From positions 1 through 63,634 of the forward strand of contig JAGQVE010000023.1 of assembly GCA_020438105.1 (NCBI GenBank): a DNA stretch of 63,634 nucleotides. The letters run 5' to 3'. Each line of letters begins with the position of its first letter. The stretch's first letter is position 1. The notes under the pieces are model-generated. The model saw only the letters and a list, made by a program, of their open reading frames with translations, searched no databases and had not been told where the DNA came from. The position numbers and the translations under genes are program-made. Below are positions 36,728-46,400 of the stretch, in pieces. Source of the stretch: Bacteroidales bacterium (GTDB lineage: Bacteria; Bacteroidota; Bacteroidia; Bacteroidales; JAADJA01).

Positions 36728-36779
36728 TTCCAATCAAAAAGGTTTAAAAAATTACTAGTAAATATTCAACCGTTTAATT

Positions 36780-36787
36780 TACCTTTG
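36780..36787 (+). promoter_or_regulatory. Candidate -7 box of a short leader transcript
   Basis: TACCTTTG matches TAnnTTTG, 53 bases after the response regulator stop. A transcript from here would reach a terminator at 36922. Confidence 0.5.
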
Positions 36788-36792
36788 CAGCG

Positions 36793-36922
36793 CTTCCCTG
36801 AAAAATTTAAAAAAAAGGAGGAGAAAATGCTTTTTATATCTCATCATATCGCCTTTCGATCCGGGAAAAGTTAACAGCTTCAGTCTTGTTTCTTTATCCC
36901 CGGTCTGTTACCGGGTTTTTTT
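36793..36922 (+). ncRNA. Leader RNA with 15-codon ORF and terminator, attenuator-like
   Basis: Between the promoter box and the terminator (36899-36922) lies a 15-codon ORF at 36827-36874 (MLFISHHIAFRSGKS) with an unusually strong Shine-Dalgarno AAGGAGGAG. CCGGG at 36861-36865, inside the ORF, is complementary to CCCGG at 36899-36903, the left arm of the terminator stem, so the two pairings exclude each other. This is the layout of a translation-coupled attenuator ahead of the TPR gene at 37058, or of a small RNA. Seen in sequence; function inferred. Confidence 0.5.
36899..36922 (+). terminator. Rho-independent terminator in the leader region
   Basis: CCCGGT (36899-36904) pairs with ACCGGG (36910-36915) around a 5-base loop, followed by seven Ts. 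Confidence 0.85.
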
Positions 36923-37057
36923 ATGCCCTGAATACAGACATCAAACCTTTACATTTTAAACTTTTGATTGGATCCTGATTTTATTCAAATTAAATAAATT
37001 CTTTCAATCATTTGTTAAGGCAAAATTCAACAAATCATCCATTTTAATATTAAAGTC

Positions 37058-37573
37058 ATGTCTTTAAATTTAGCTGATCAGTATTATCTGAAGGCGCTTG
37101 ACGGTTATCCTTACAACCTGGAAGAATCCATCGAGAACCTGAATTATGCCCTGAGTTACGACCCGGAGCATGCTGGGGCCAATTGCCTAATGGCAAAATT
37201 CCAGATGGAATATCTGAGAGATTATGATATGGCCGAATATTTCTATAAACTGGCCATCAGCAGTAATCCTGAGAACATTCAGGTATATGAGGAATACACT
37301 GCACTTGCAATCAGGCAAAATGATTTCGGCAAAGCTGCAAAACTGATCAGGTTCACCCATCAATTAAAAGGTGCCGACCGCGGTAAATTATTTGCCCTGG
37401 AAGCACTCATGTGTGAATATCAGAAAAATTACAGGAAGTCGGAAATGCTGCTATTGCAAGCTCTTGAAAATTCCTATACCCATCATCAAACACAATTCCT
37501 GGAAAAGGAGCTTGAAAGGGTTAGGCATAAAATCATCATGCGCCATCCATATAAATACGAATATGAAGAGTAA
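37058..37573 (+). CDS. TPR-repeat protein
   Basis: 171 residues made of helical repeats: NLEESIENLNYALSYDPEHAG, then AEYFYKLAISSNPENIQVYE and a third pair near 115-150. No signal peptide or catalytic domain is visible. It is probably a scaffold of unknown role. It sits between the attenuator-like leader and a strong terminator, so it is its own transcription unit. The family was not recognised beyond TPR. Confidence 0.8.
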   Translation: MSLNLADQYYLKALDGYPYNLEESIENLNYALSYDPEHAGANCLMAKFQMEYLRDYDMAEYFYKLAISSNPENIQVYEEYTALAIRQNDFGKAAKLIRFTHQLKGADRGKLFALEALMCEYQKNYRKSEMLLLQALENSYTHHQTQFLEKELERVRHKIIMRHPYKYEYEE

Positions 37574-37580
37574 TTTACCG

Positions 37581-37615
37581 CACCGGTCAATCCTTTTGTT
37601 GGCCGGTGTTTTTTT
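37581..37615 (+). terminator. Rho-independent terminator after the TPR gene
   Basis: CACCGGTCAA (37581-37590) pairs with TTGGCCGGTG (37599-37608; one G-T pair) around an 8-base loop, followed by a run of Ts. Confidence 0.9.
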
Positions 37616-37705
37616 AAATGAAAATTAATGCACTCTATTCATGCCTGGCTTTTGAAGTAAAAACACATCCAAATAACAAATGCACTTTATTCATTTAAAA
37701 TACGT

Positions 37706-37713
37706 TAACTTTG
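37706..37713 (+). promoter_or_regulatory. Candidate -7 box for the desaturase gene
   Basis: TAACTTTG matches TAnnTTTG. It lies 195 bases before the ATG, which would give a long leader with no ORF or clear hairpin. The rest of the 335-base gap holds the TPR terminator only. Confidence 0.4.
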
Positions 37714-37908
37714 CACGGCATATTCCATCGCGTTCATAAAATTTCAATTGGTATAATTTTCCCTGTCTCAATGGTTTTGCAAAAATTTAGCATATTCTGT
37801 AAGAATATCATAAACATTAAAGCATCAGCACAATTTTAAACTTAAAAAAATCAAGGTATCTGACTGATCTGAGGCAAGATCGGTTTAATTCCATGGGTTA
37901 ATATTCAT

Positions 37909-38916
37909 ATGGCACATATTTCAAATCACACACCAATAAGCTGGCAATCAATTATTACGAAATATAACAAACCCCGGCTTTCAAGAAGTGTATGGCAATT
38001 GATCAATTCCATCGGCCCTTACCTCATCCTTTGGGTTATTGCCGTTTATGCGATCCAATATTCATTTTGGCTTGCACTGCCGGCCATTCTGCTTGCATCA
38101 GGTTTCCTGGTTCGTATTTTTATCATTTTTCATGATTGCGGTCACGGCTCCTTTTTCAAAACAAAAAAAATGAATGAAATTGTAGGGAAAGTTTGTGGTA
38201 TAATGGCCTTTACACCCTATGACAAATGGACCGACAGTCACCGGTATCACCATCAAACGGTTGGCAATCTGGATAAACGTGGTGATGGTGATGTTTGGAC
38301 CCTTACAGTTGATGAGTACCAAAACCTCTCACCACGCATGAAGTTCTTTTATCGCATTTTCCGGCAGCCGCTCTTACTGATTTTTGTGATAGGCCCACTG
38401 AGCTTTTTGCTTTACAGTCGTTTTACGCGCCGTACCATGACTAAAAAACAAAAGAAAAATATTTATTTTACCAACGTTGTATTACTGGCCATCGCCATCG
38501 GCATGAGCCTGTTGATCGGTTGGCAAACCTATTTACTCATTCAGATACCGATCATGGCATTTGCTTCCATGGGCGGCATTTACCTGTTTTATTTTCAGCA
38601 TCAGTATGAGGATGTTATCTGGAGCAGGAATGAGGAGTGGGATTATAAAAAGATGGCCCTTGAAGGTTCCAGTTTTTTTAAGTTACCTCTTATTTTACGC
38701 TGGTTTACAGGCAATATTGGATTTCACCATGTACACCACCTCGGCCCTACCATTCCCAATTACAATTTGGTAAAATGCCACAAAGAAAACCCCATGTTTC
38801 ATGAGGTTAAATCATTTACATTATTGCAAAGCATGAAGTCGTTAAAGCTTCGGTTGTGGGATGAGAAAAATGACCGGATCGTTTCGTTCAGGGAGTTGCG
38901 CAGAAGTATGGCATAA
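37909..38916 (+). CDS. Membrane fatty acid desaturase
   Basis: 335 residues with the three His boxes of the di-iron membrane desaturases: HDCGHGSFF, HRYHHQTVGN and HHVHHLGPTIPNYNL, and four to five membrane helices around them. It resembles the acyl-lipid omega-6/delta-12 group. It introduces double bases into acyl chains using O2, so it fits an organism that meets oxygen; the double bonds would adjust membrane fluidity. Monocistronic, followed by a block of degenerate repeats. Confidence 0.92.
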   Translation: MAHISNHTPISWQSIITKYNKPRLSRSVWQLINSIGPYLILWVIAVYAIQYSFWLALPAILLASGFLVRIFIIFHDCGHGSFFKTKKMNEIVGKVCGIMAFTPYDKWTDSHRYHHQTVGNLDKRGDGDVWTLTVDEYQNLSPRMKFFYRIFRQPLLLIFVIGPLSFLLYSRFTRRTMTKKQKKNIYFTNVVLLAIAIGMSLLIGWQTYLLIQIPIMAFASMGGIYLFYFQHQYEDVIWSRNEEWDYKKMALEGSSFFKLPLILRWFTGNIGFHHVHHLGPTIPNYNLVKCHKENPMFHEVKSFTLLQSMKSLKLRLWDEKNDRIVSFRELRRSMA

Positions 38917-38934
38917 ACTTGCTTAATTTATCTT

Positions 38935-39132
38935 CTCAACCCTGAACTCTGAAACCCTAAACCCTGAACTCTGAACCCCCGTTCGAATCCGCCAACCGGC
39001 GGAGGCGGGCTGAACTCTGAATCCTTAGGAGCCCGACCATAAAGTTGTTGCTAGAATCAAAACTTCGCTTCGGCTCCGCTCAGCGAACTCTGAAAGATGA
39101 ACTCTGAACGCTGAACTCAGAACCCAGAACTC
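38935..39132. repeat. Block of degenerate GAACTC repeats with embedded palindromes
   Basis: Units of the form CTGAACTCTGAAC and CTCAGAACCCAGAAC recur at 38940-38980, 39010-39022 and 39085-39132. Between them are a small palindrome (CCGCC AACC GGCGG near 38990-39002) and a TTCGCTTCGGCTCCGCTCAGCG element near 39063-39085. It fills the gap between the convergent desaturase and MATE genes and contains no ORF. Confidence 0.75.
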
Positions 39133-39141
39133 TTCACCGGC

Positions 39142-40476
39142 CTAAACCTCACTCCCCCGCCATTTCCCTGATTTCAGGTAAAGGAATGACAAGCTACCCA
39201 ACAATCCCGCATATACCCACTCCGAAGTCCACACCAGCGAAATGCTGCCCTGGTAAACCATGATGGTGTACCAAATATAGGATAGATAGATAGTGAGGGT
39301 AACTACCTCAAGCAGAAATGAAACATTGGTTTTGCCGGTTCCGGAAACGGCATTAAAAAAAATAAAGTTGGCCGACAACATCAGCGCTGCCACGTTTACA
39401 ATGTAAACCACCGGCAGGGTCGCTTCCACCAGCGAAAGATCATTGGTATAAATTCTGACAGCTATATGCGGAAAGATGCTCCCGAATAAAACCATAAAAC
39501 CCACACCCGACAGGCAAAGCACCATCACTTTGTACACCAGCGACAATACTTCGTTTTCGCGTTTGGCGCCAATGAGGAAGCTAACAAGTGTATTGGTAGC
39601 CGAAGCAAAGCCCCACATAGGCATCATGAGCACAAAATAAAAACTGCGAACAATATTGGAAATGGCCAGTTCGCGCTCACCCATTTTTTCAACCAAAATG
39701 AAAAATACCATCCACGTTGCCAGCGACAGGAAGTTTTGTCCCATCATCGGCAGCGACACTTTGATAATACGCGTATAAAGCTGCTTGTCAAAATGATTGA
39801 ACCGAAACAGCTGGTATGGTTTGGTTGGGAAAACAAAGCGGGTGTAAACAATAAAAAAGATAAGTGCAGATGCCTCTGCAATTACGGATGCCAGGGCAGC
39901 ACCGGCAATCCCCATTTTGGGCAATCCAAAATTTCCGAAGATGAGTCCGTAGTCCAAAATACCATTAATAACGGCAAGCAGTGTTGTGGAATAAGTGATC
40001 ACCCGAGTTTTACCCAATCCCACATAAAAAGCCCGGAAAAGGAAATTAATATAAGCAAAAAACAACCCGAAAACCCGGTAATCAATATAACTTCGTGTGG
40101 CATTACCCACCTCCTGCGACTCCACGATCATCCCCAGCATATCGTGCGAAAAGAATCGCATGAAACCGAATAAAAGGACTGCCAAAGGCACCAGGAAATA
40201 CAATCCATGATCGATGGTTTTACCGATGGATGTAAAGTCTTCTTCACCATTCCGGCGGGCAACGATGATCTGCGTTCCAATCCCGAATCCCCAGCCCAGC
40301 ATGATGATGGCAAAATAGTATATCCCGCCAATGGCGCCGGCGCCCAGCTCCACCTCACCTACCCTTCCCAGGAAGGCGGTATCGGTAATGTTGAGCAGGT
40401 TTTGCGCAATGCTCCCCAGGATGATCGGGTAGGCGATCTTCCAGATATCACGGTATTTTATATCAGTTTTAAACAT
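39142..40476 (-). CDS. MATE-family efflux transporter
   Basis: 444 residues with about twelve membrane helices in two similar halves. MATE-type features include YPIILGSIAQNLLNITDTAFLG near the N-terminus, IDYRVFGLFFAYINFLFRAFYVGLGKT and the second-half equivalent SLPMMGQNFLSLATWMVFFI. It exports cationic or organic substrates against Na+ or H+. It stands alone; a TAnnTTTG box lies 14 bases before its start. Substrate unknown. Confidence 0.93.
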   Translation of the reverse strand: MFKTDIKYRDIWKIAYPIILGSIAQNLLNITDTAFLGRVGEVELGAGAIGGIYYFAIIMLGWGFGIGTQIIVARRNGEEDFTSIGKTIDHGLYFLVPLAVLLFGFMRFFSHDMLGMIVESQEVGNATRSYIDYRVFGLFFAYINFLFRAFYVGLGKTRVITYSTTLLAVINGILDYGLIFGNFGLPKMGIAGAALASVIAEASALIFFIVYTRFVFPTKPYQLFRFNHFDKQLYTRIIKVSLPMMGQNFLSLATWMVFFILVEKMGERELAISNIVRSFYFVLMMPMWGFASATNTLVSFLIGAKRENEVLSLVYKVMVLCLSGVGFMVLFGSIFPHIAVRIYTNDLSLVEATLPVVYIVNVAALMLSANFIFFNAVSGTGKTNVSFLLEVVTLTIYLSYIWYTIMVYQGSISLVWTSEWVYAGLLGSLSFLYLKSGKWRGSEV

Positions 40477-40489
40477 AAAAAAGATGGGA

Positions 40490-40497
40490 CAAAGGTA
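40490..40497 (-). promoter_or_regulatory. Candidate -7 box for the MATE gene
   Basis: TACCTTTG on the minus strand matches TAnnTTTG, 13 bases before the ATG, giving a very short leader. Confidence 0.5.
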
Positions 40498-40545
40498 GGC
40501 AGGATGTGCGGCTTAAAACAGAAAATAGTTCAGAAACTTAAGTTA

Positions 40546-40582
40546 TAAAAAAACGGTGCAAGAGAAAAGCATGCACCGTTTT
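40546..40582 (-). terminator. Rho-independent terminator of the FG-GAP gene
   Basis: AAAACGGTGCA (40550-40560) pairs with TGCACCGTTTT (40572-40582) around an 11-base loop. The A run at 40546-40553 supplies the U tract on the minus strand, 20 bases after the stop. Confidence 0.88.
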
Positions 40583-40602
40583 ATATCATCAACAATTTAA
40601 AA

Positions 40603-42177
40603 TTATTTCTTCAAAACCTTTCGGATCATCCGGTAATTCTCACTTTCGATTACAAGCATGTACATTCCAACAGGTAAGCTGGTCAATTCGATGCTTATGT
40701 TTGACGCTTTGGCGTATTGATAAGTTTTAATTGCCCTGCCCATCAGGTCACGGATTTGAATATTCAGATCGTACTCCTTTTCAAATTGCAAACTAAGCTG
40801 GTCAACCGCAGGATTTGGATAGGCACTGACTTTTCCCGGAAAATCATTTTTCACAATACTGCTTGTCCCTGATTTATAAAAATAGGCTGCACCCGCATCC
40901 ATAATGGTATTTTGCTCATTCTGATCTTCGTCCTCACGCATGGCGCCTATGATTCCAGTTCCTTCTGAATTTATGAAAACATCAATTCCAAAATTATCAG
41001 CTTCGGCTCTTACAGGAGCCACAATCTTATCCACCTGCGACCAGCTACCTTTGCTGTTCTGAAAATAATAGGCGGCGCCAGCATTAAATATTTCCTGTGT
41101 TCCCTGACCATAATCATCACTCGAATAAGCACCCACAAGTAAGTGATTCCCGTTTAAAGATACGCTGTATCCAAACTCATCAAAGTAATAAGCATCCTCC
41201 GAATAAAGCTGATCGACCTGCTCCCAAATACTACCATTCAGTTCATACATATATACCGATCCGGCATCAATGATATTCACGGCTCCGGGCTTATCTTTAA
41301 AATTTGCACCTATCGCAATCTGCTCATCCCAGATGGATACAGAAAAACCAAACTGATCCCATTTTTCACGGTCTTCCAAAACGATCTTCTGATATTCCAC
41401 CCAAACGTCATCCGTATTAAAACTAAAAACATAAGCTGATCCCGAGCGGTCAAGTGTATTTCCGCCCGATGCATCTTCATCTTCCCACGGAACACCAATT
41501 ACAATTGTATTTCCATAAATTGCCAGATCCTCTCCAAACCAATCCTGTTCGGCACGATCAGAAGCAACTATCTTTTGATTGATTACCCAAAGGTCACCAT
41601 CCCTTATCAGCGTATAGGCAGCACCAGCCTCGGTTATGGGATTTAATCCGTTTTCATCCTTTTTCTCACTTCTGGCACTCACTACCATGTGTTCGCCATG
41701 CAAGGCAACTGAATATCCAAACTGGGCTAAATAATCACGATCAGCAGGGACAATTTTTTGCCAAAACGACCACTCCTCGCCATCACCACGGGTAAAAATA
41801 TAAATAGCACCGGCTTCGGTCATATAGTTGGTTCCGGTGGCATCGTATGCTTCAAGCGGCGCACCAACTACCGCCGTTTTATTATAAATAGCCACTGAAT
41901 GCCCGAAATATGATCCGGCATATGGATCGGGAGCTTCAAGGATGGCCGTTTGCTCAAAGACACCTTCATCATTTACTTTAAAAATATAAGCAGCCCCTTC
42001 GTCGGAATCCTGGTATTTCGATCCCACAATGGCATAATCACCATCAATGGCAACAGCTTCTCCAAAAAAATCAAGCTGATCCCGGTCGCTTGCAACCACT
42101 TTTTGTATCTGGTAATTTTGAGCCGAAAGGCCCAACATCAGGCAAACAAGGATAAAAACAATGGTAAATTTATACAT
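40603..42177 (-). CDS. Secreted FG-GAP-like propeller protein with T9SS tail
   Basis: 524 residues with signal peptide MYKFTIVFILVCLMLGLSA. About seven repeats of 55-60 residues follow, each with a pattern like DRDQLDFFGEAVAIDGDYAI then GAAYIF, forming an FG-GAP/integrin-type beta propeller. The T9SS type A tail occupies about 445-524 (AYPNPAVDQLSLQFE ... PVGMYMLVIE). It is probably surface exposed; ligand unknown. It is 18 bases downstream of the lipoprotein gene and may be co-transcribed with it. Confidence 0.88.
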   Translation of the reverse strand: MYKFTIVFILVCLMLGLSAQNYQIQKVVASDRDQLDFFGEAVAIDGDYAIVGSKYQDSDEGAAYIFKVNDEGVFEQTAILEAPDPYAGSYFGHSVAIYNKTAVVGAPLEAYDATGTNYMTEAGAIYIFTRGDGEEWSFWQKIVPADRDYLAQFGYSVALHGEHMVVSARSEKKDENGLNPITEAGAAYTLIRDGDLWVINQKIVASDRAEQDWFGEDLAIYGNTIVIGVPWEDEDASGGNTLDRSGSAYVFSFNTDDVWVEYQKIVLEDREKWDQFGFSVSIWDEQIAIGANFKDKPGAVNIIDAGSVYMYELNGSIWEQVDQLYSEDAYYFDEFGYSVSLNGNHLLVGAYSSDDYGQGTQEIFNAGAAYYFQNSKGSWSQVDKIVAPVRAEADNFGIDVFINSEGTGIIGAMREDEDQNEQNTIMDAGAAYFYKSGTSSIVKNDFPGKVSAYPNPAVDQLSLQFEKEYDLNIQIRDLMGRAIKTYQYAKASNISIELTSLPVGMYMLVIESENYRMIRKVLKK

Positions 42178-42195
42178 GACAATAAATTTTTAATT

Positions 42196-42669
42196 TTAAA
42201 AAAGATTGGCTGAAAAAGTTCCATCAGTCACGGCAACACTTGCCCCGCTTGAGACATCCATACAGGTTGCAGTAAAGGTTCCTTCGGTTGTTCCGTCAAG
42301 TTTGTCGATGGTTATGGAACCGCTGGTTGCTGTTAAACTCCGACCATCTTCGAGCACCAGGAACAGAACACTTTGTGTTCCCTGTCCGCCAATATTCAAC
42401 TGATGTGTTCCGACAGTAGCCGGAGTATATTGCAACTGCGCATTGTTTTCCAGAAAATTTCCAAGATTGAGTGTTTCGTCGGCGAGGGTACAATACTCAA
42501 GGTTAGCTGAAAAAGCAACACCATCAACTTTGCAGGTTAATTTTCCGTTTCCGGCATCAAATTGCTGGCTGTTGTTATTATTGGCATCGTCATCGCTATC
42601 TTTTTTACACGAAATTGTAATTAAACCAATAAGCAAAATCATCATGCTGAAAGCAAAAGTTCTTTTCAT
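42196..42669 (-). CDS. Small lipoprotein, DUF6252-like
   Basis: 157 residues with lipoprotein signal MKRTFAFSMMILLIGLITISCKK (Cys21) and a flexible Asp/Asn linker DSDDDANNNNSQ. The body has CKVDGVAFSANLEY and GSITIDKLDGTTEGTFTATC, a pattern I associate with Bacteroidota DUF6252-type lipoproteins of beta-sandwich type. Two Cys may pair. It precedes the FG-GAP gene by 18 bases. Function unknown. Confidence 0.8.
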   Translation of the reverse strand: MKRTFAFSMMILLIGLITISCKKDSDDDANNNNSQQFDAGNGKLTCKVDGVAFSANLEYCTLADETLNLGNFLENNAQLQYTPATVGTHQLNIGGQGTQSVLFLVLEDGRSLTATSGSITIDKLDGTTEGTFTATCMDVSSGASVAVTDGTFSANLF

Positions 42670-42772
42670 TTCTATAAAATTTAAGGTGAATTCAGTTAAA
42701 GAATTAAAGGCAAAATTAGGTAGATGGGCTACTCGGGGAAATACAGCATTTGTGGTATTTTAACAATATGGG

Positions 42773-43408
42773 CTATACAAGCTTGTTTTTAAAAGCTTTC
42801 TGAACGGCTTCGGCGCGGCTGTTGACCTGGAGTTTCTCGTAAATATTTTTAATGTGTGTTCTCACGGTGTGTGAGCTAATAAAGAGCTGATCGGCAATAA
42901 CGCGGTAGTTTTTACCATCGCACAAAAGCTTCAAAATTTCTGTTTCACGGTCAGAAAGCGGTGATGGATCATTGTTATGGAAAGAGGAAATTACCTTGCG
43001 GGCAATGGCAGAACTCATTGGTGAACCACCGGCGTACACTTCACGAATAGAGTTCAGCAATTCTGTTGGGGGAATATCCTTGATCAGGTAACCCGAAGCG
43101 CCGGCCACCAGCGATTCAAATATTGATTCATCATCCTGCTGAATAGTAAGCATGATAAAATCGGTTCCGGGCATTTTGGGTTTTAACTTTTTTATGCCTT
43201 CAATACCGGTAATTCCCGGCAGGTGGATGTCCATCAATACAACATCAGGAAAAGTTTCTGGCAGTAATTTCAAGGCCTCTTCACAAGAGTTGTAAATATG
43301 TTTACAGGCGAAACCCTTAGTTCCATCAATGATCAAGCCCAGGGTGCGGCTGATCTCCTCATCATCTTCAACGATAGCAACATGTATGATCTCATCCGTA
43401 ATTTTCAT
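42773..43408 (-). CDS. LuxR/NarL-family response regulator
   Basis: 211 residues. Receiver: VEDDEEISRTL, phospho-Asp in VVLMDIHLPGITG, Thr in FIMLTIQQ and Lys in YLIKDIPP. C-terminal LuxR helix-turn-helix: LSDRETEILKLLCDGKNYRVIADQLFISSHTVRTHIKNIYEKL. It pairs with the propeller kinase upstream (59-base gap), whose HisKA_3 domain is the usual donor for NarL regulators. The promoter box is only 5 bases before the ATG. Confidence 0.95.
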   Translation of the reverse strand: MKITDEIIHVAIVEDDEEISRTLGLIIDGTKGFACKHIYNSCEEALKLLPETFPDVVLMDIHLPGITGIEGIKKLKPKMPGTDFIMLTIQQDDESIFESLVAGASGYLIKDIPPTELLNSIREVYAGGSPMSSAIARKVISSFHNNDPSPLSDRETEILKLLCDGKNYRVIADQLFISSHTVRTHIKNIYEKLQVNSRAEAVQKAFKNKLV

Positions 43409-43413
43409 TGACG

Positions 43414-43421
43414 CAAAAGTA
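43414..43421 (-). promoter_or_regulatory. Candidate -7 box for the LuxR regulator gene
   Basis: TACTTTTG on the minus strand matches TAnnTTTG and ends 5 bases before the ATG, which would make the message leaderless. It lies in the 59-base gap after the kinase gene. Confidence 0.45.
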
Positions 43422-43467
43422 AAGTTTAAACCGTCATGGCTTCATACCGCAAACGTGGTATTCTGAA

Positions 43468-46400
43468 TTAAACCGTTTTGATGTAAAGTTTGATTTTTGT
43501 TCCTGAATTATAATTCGAAATAAAATCAATCCGGCTTCCGGTTTTTTCAGCCCTTCTTTTCATATTTTTAAGGCCATTGCCCGCTTTTATTGTACCAGGA
43601 TCGAATCCGACTCCATCATCCTCCAGGCAAACACAAATTTCGTTCTCCTCCATTTCGGCGGATAATTCTATTGTTTTACAAGCGGCATATTTTAAACTGT
43701 TGTTCATCGCTTCCTTAAATATCAGCAGAAAATGTCTTCGGCTATCGGCCTCCAGATGCATGTCATTAAATTTCTCCGAAAAGCCTTTTGTTTCGAATTT
43801 TATGGAAGTAAATTCAAACAATTTATCACCAAATTCCTGCAACCGGAGCAACATTTCATATACCGAATCTTTGTCGGGATCAAGTGCCCAAATAAAATCC
43901 CGGATACCCCCCGAAAGTGCCTTCACATTTTCATTTACCTTATTTAGATATTGTGACAAAGCCTCCGGAGATTTTTGTTCCCGTTTTGCCAATTCGGCAA
44001 ACAGCGAAATCCGGGTAATGCTGTGGCCGAGCTCATCATGGAAATCAGCAGCATTTTTCCGTCGGATATCCTCCCGTTCGTCGAGCCTTGCCCGTTCAAT
44101 TTTAAGTTTTGTTTCAATTTCTTTTCTGTGAACATTAACGCGGTAACGGTTATAAAAATAAACCAGCAAAATACCTATCAATCCGTATGTGAGGTAAGCA
44201 TACCAGGTTCGCCAGGGTGGCGGCTTAACAAGTATTTCAAGGATGGCTGCATCTTCATTCCACAGGCCGTCGTTGTTTGCTGCTTCCACTAAAAAGGTAT
44301 ATTTGCCCGGGTTCAAATTGGTATAAGTTGCCATATTGTTGTTGCCGGCATACACCCATTCAGGGTCAAATCCCTCCAACTGATATCGGTATTTATTTTT
44401 GGTGGAAAGGGTAAAGTTAAGGGCAGCAAACTCGATAGAAAAAATATTTTGCCAGTATTTTAATGTTATACTTTGGGTGTGTGAAATTGTATTTTTAAGT
44501 GGGGAATCAGCACTATAGTCAGGGCTTCCCGGATTTACCGACTTATAAAACAGCCAAAAATCGGTAAACACAACAGGGGGCTTATTGGGATTGCTAATGA
44601 ATTGATTTGGATCAAAAAAATTAAATCCATTTTTACCACCGAAGTAAATTTCATCCTTTTCCGAAACAAAGCATGACCTGGTTATAAATTCGCGCCCCTG
44701 CAGTCCGTCACGGGTGTCATAAACTTTAAAAAAGGCTTCATTTTCGTTCTCTAAAACCGCTTCCATTTCCGGATTAAAAACGGTTAATCCATTATTGCCA
44801 CTTATCCAGAGATTTCCCGAATTATCTTCCACAATTCCATACACTGCACCATTTATCGGGCCACCGGTCCCTGAAAAATGTTTGAATTTAATTTCCCCTT
44901 CTGCATCAATGCTGATGCGGGTTAAGCCATCAATGGTTCCGGCCCAGAGCTGATCCTTTTTATTGCGATACAATACAAATACCTCATCCGACGACAAACT
45001 TTTAGGGATATCCTCCCTCCCTAGAAAATTTATAAAATTTCGTTCCTCGCCATTCCAGCGAAAGACACACAATCCCATAAAGGTACCAACCCATAGGTTA
45101 TCATTCCGGTCAAGACAAACTGTGTACGAGTCGCTATTGATAATGGAGACGGGGTCATTAATGTCACTTTCATAAAAGGTAGAAACAAATGACCCATCCT
45201 GATCTTCAACCAAGCGGGTGAGTCCGCCATAAGTAGCTATCCAAAAAGTGCCTTGAGCATCTTCAGTAATATCAAAAACATAATTATGGGTAAGTGCCTG
45301 TTTAACATGGTTGTGATTTTTAATTTGCTCAAAATCAAAAGCCTTTATTTGGTCGGTAAGCTGGATAATGCTGATACCTCCGTAGGTACCAATCCACAGT
45401 CGATTTTTACTGTCTTCAAAAAAACAATATACATCATTGTGGGTCAAACCGCGAGCATTCCCAGTTTCAGTGATATGCTGATAACCTGTGTATTTATTAC
45501 CGGAAAGGTTTTTGGCTAAAAAATTTATTCCGCCACCCCGTGTTCCCACCCAGAAATTACCATAGGAGTCTTCATAAATGGCCTGTATGTAATTGCTGTT
45601 CAAGCTTTGTGGATCTTTTTTTGAAGATTGAACGAGAATAAAATCATTTTTATTCGGATCTATTTTATCCAATCCGCCGGAAGTTCCTATCCACAATATT
45701 CCGGATTGATCCATGTAAAACGACTTAACATCGTTACTGATAATGCTCTCCGGCTTTTCCGGTTGATGGGTATACCGTTCAAATTCAGGATTAATTGTTG
45801 ATTCCGTTAGCTCAGCAACATTCACTCCGCCATTATAGGTTCCAATCCAGAGCCTGTTGTGTTGGTCCACAAGCATACCAAAAATGTAGTTATGCGAAAT
45901 TGACCCCGGATTGGCCGGATCATGAATATTTCTGTAAAATGTTTCCGATTCAGGATCAAATTTATTGACTCCATTGCGTGTACCTATCCACAAATTCCCC
46001 CATTTATCTTCGCATATTTCCCACACCTGATCCGAGGATATGGAATGAATATTTTGTGGATCAGGCAAAAAGTGCCGGAATTGGATTTGTATATTTGATT
46101 TTGGGTCAACTAATTTATCCAATCCATGTGTGGTACCTAACCAAATATCGCCACGGCTATCCTCAAAAACGGCCCAGATTACATCTGAGGCAATGCTTTT
46201 TGCATCATTGGGATCATGATGAAACGATTGGATTATAAGGTCCTCATTATTTTCGATAATTTTAAAAAGACCATGATATGATCCGCACCAAATATTCCCC
46301 TCATCATCCGAATTAATACAAAGGATATAGTTGTAACCTTGGATCACCGAATTATATTCGTGAAGGTAGCTTTCAAACTTTCCGGTTTGAGGATTAAACT

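Noticed and set aside
38981..38990. GTTCGAATCC resembles the T-loop of a tRNA
   Set aside because: No acceptor stem, D arm or anticodon arm can be drawn around it; it lies in the repeat block.
43577..44131. 184-codon plus-strand ORF opposite the propeller kinase
   Set aside because: Antisense to HisKA and HATPase motifs, Ser-rich and without recognisable features.
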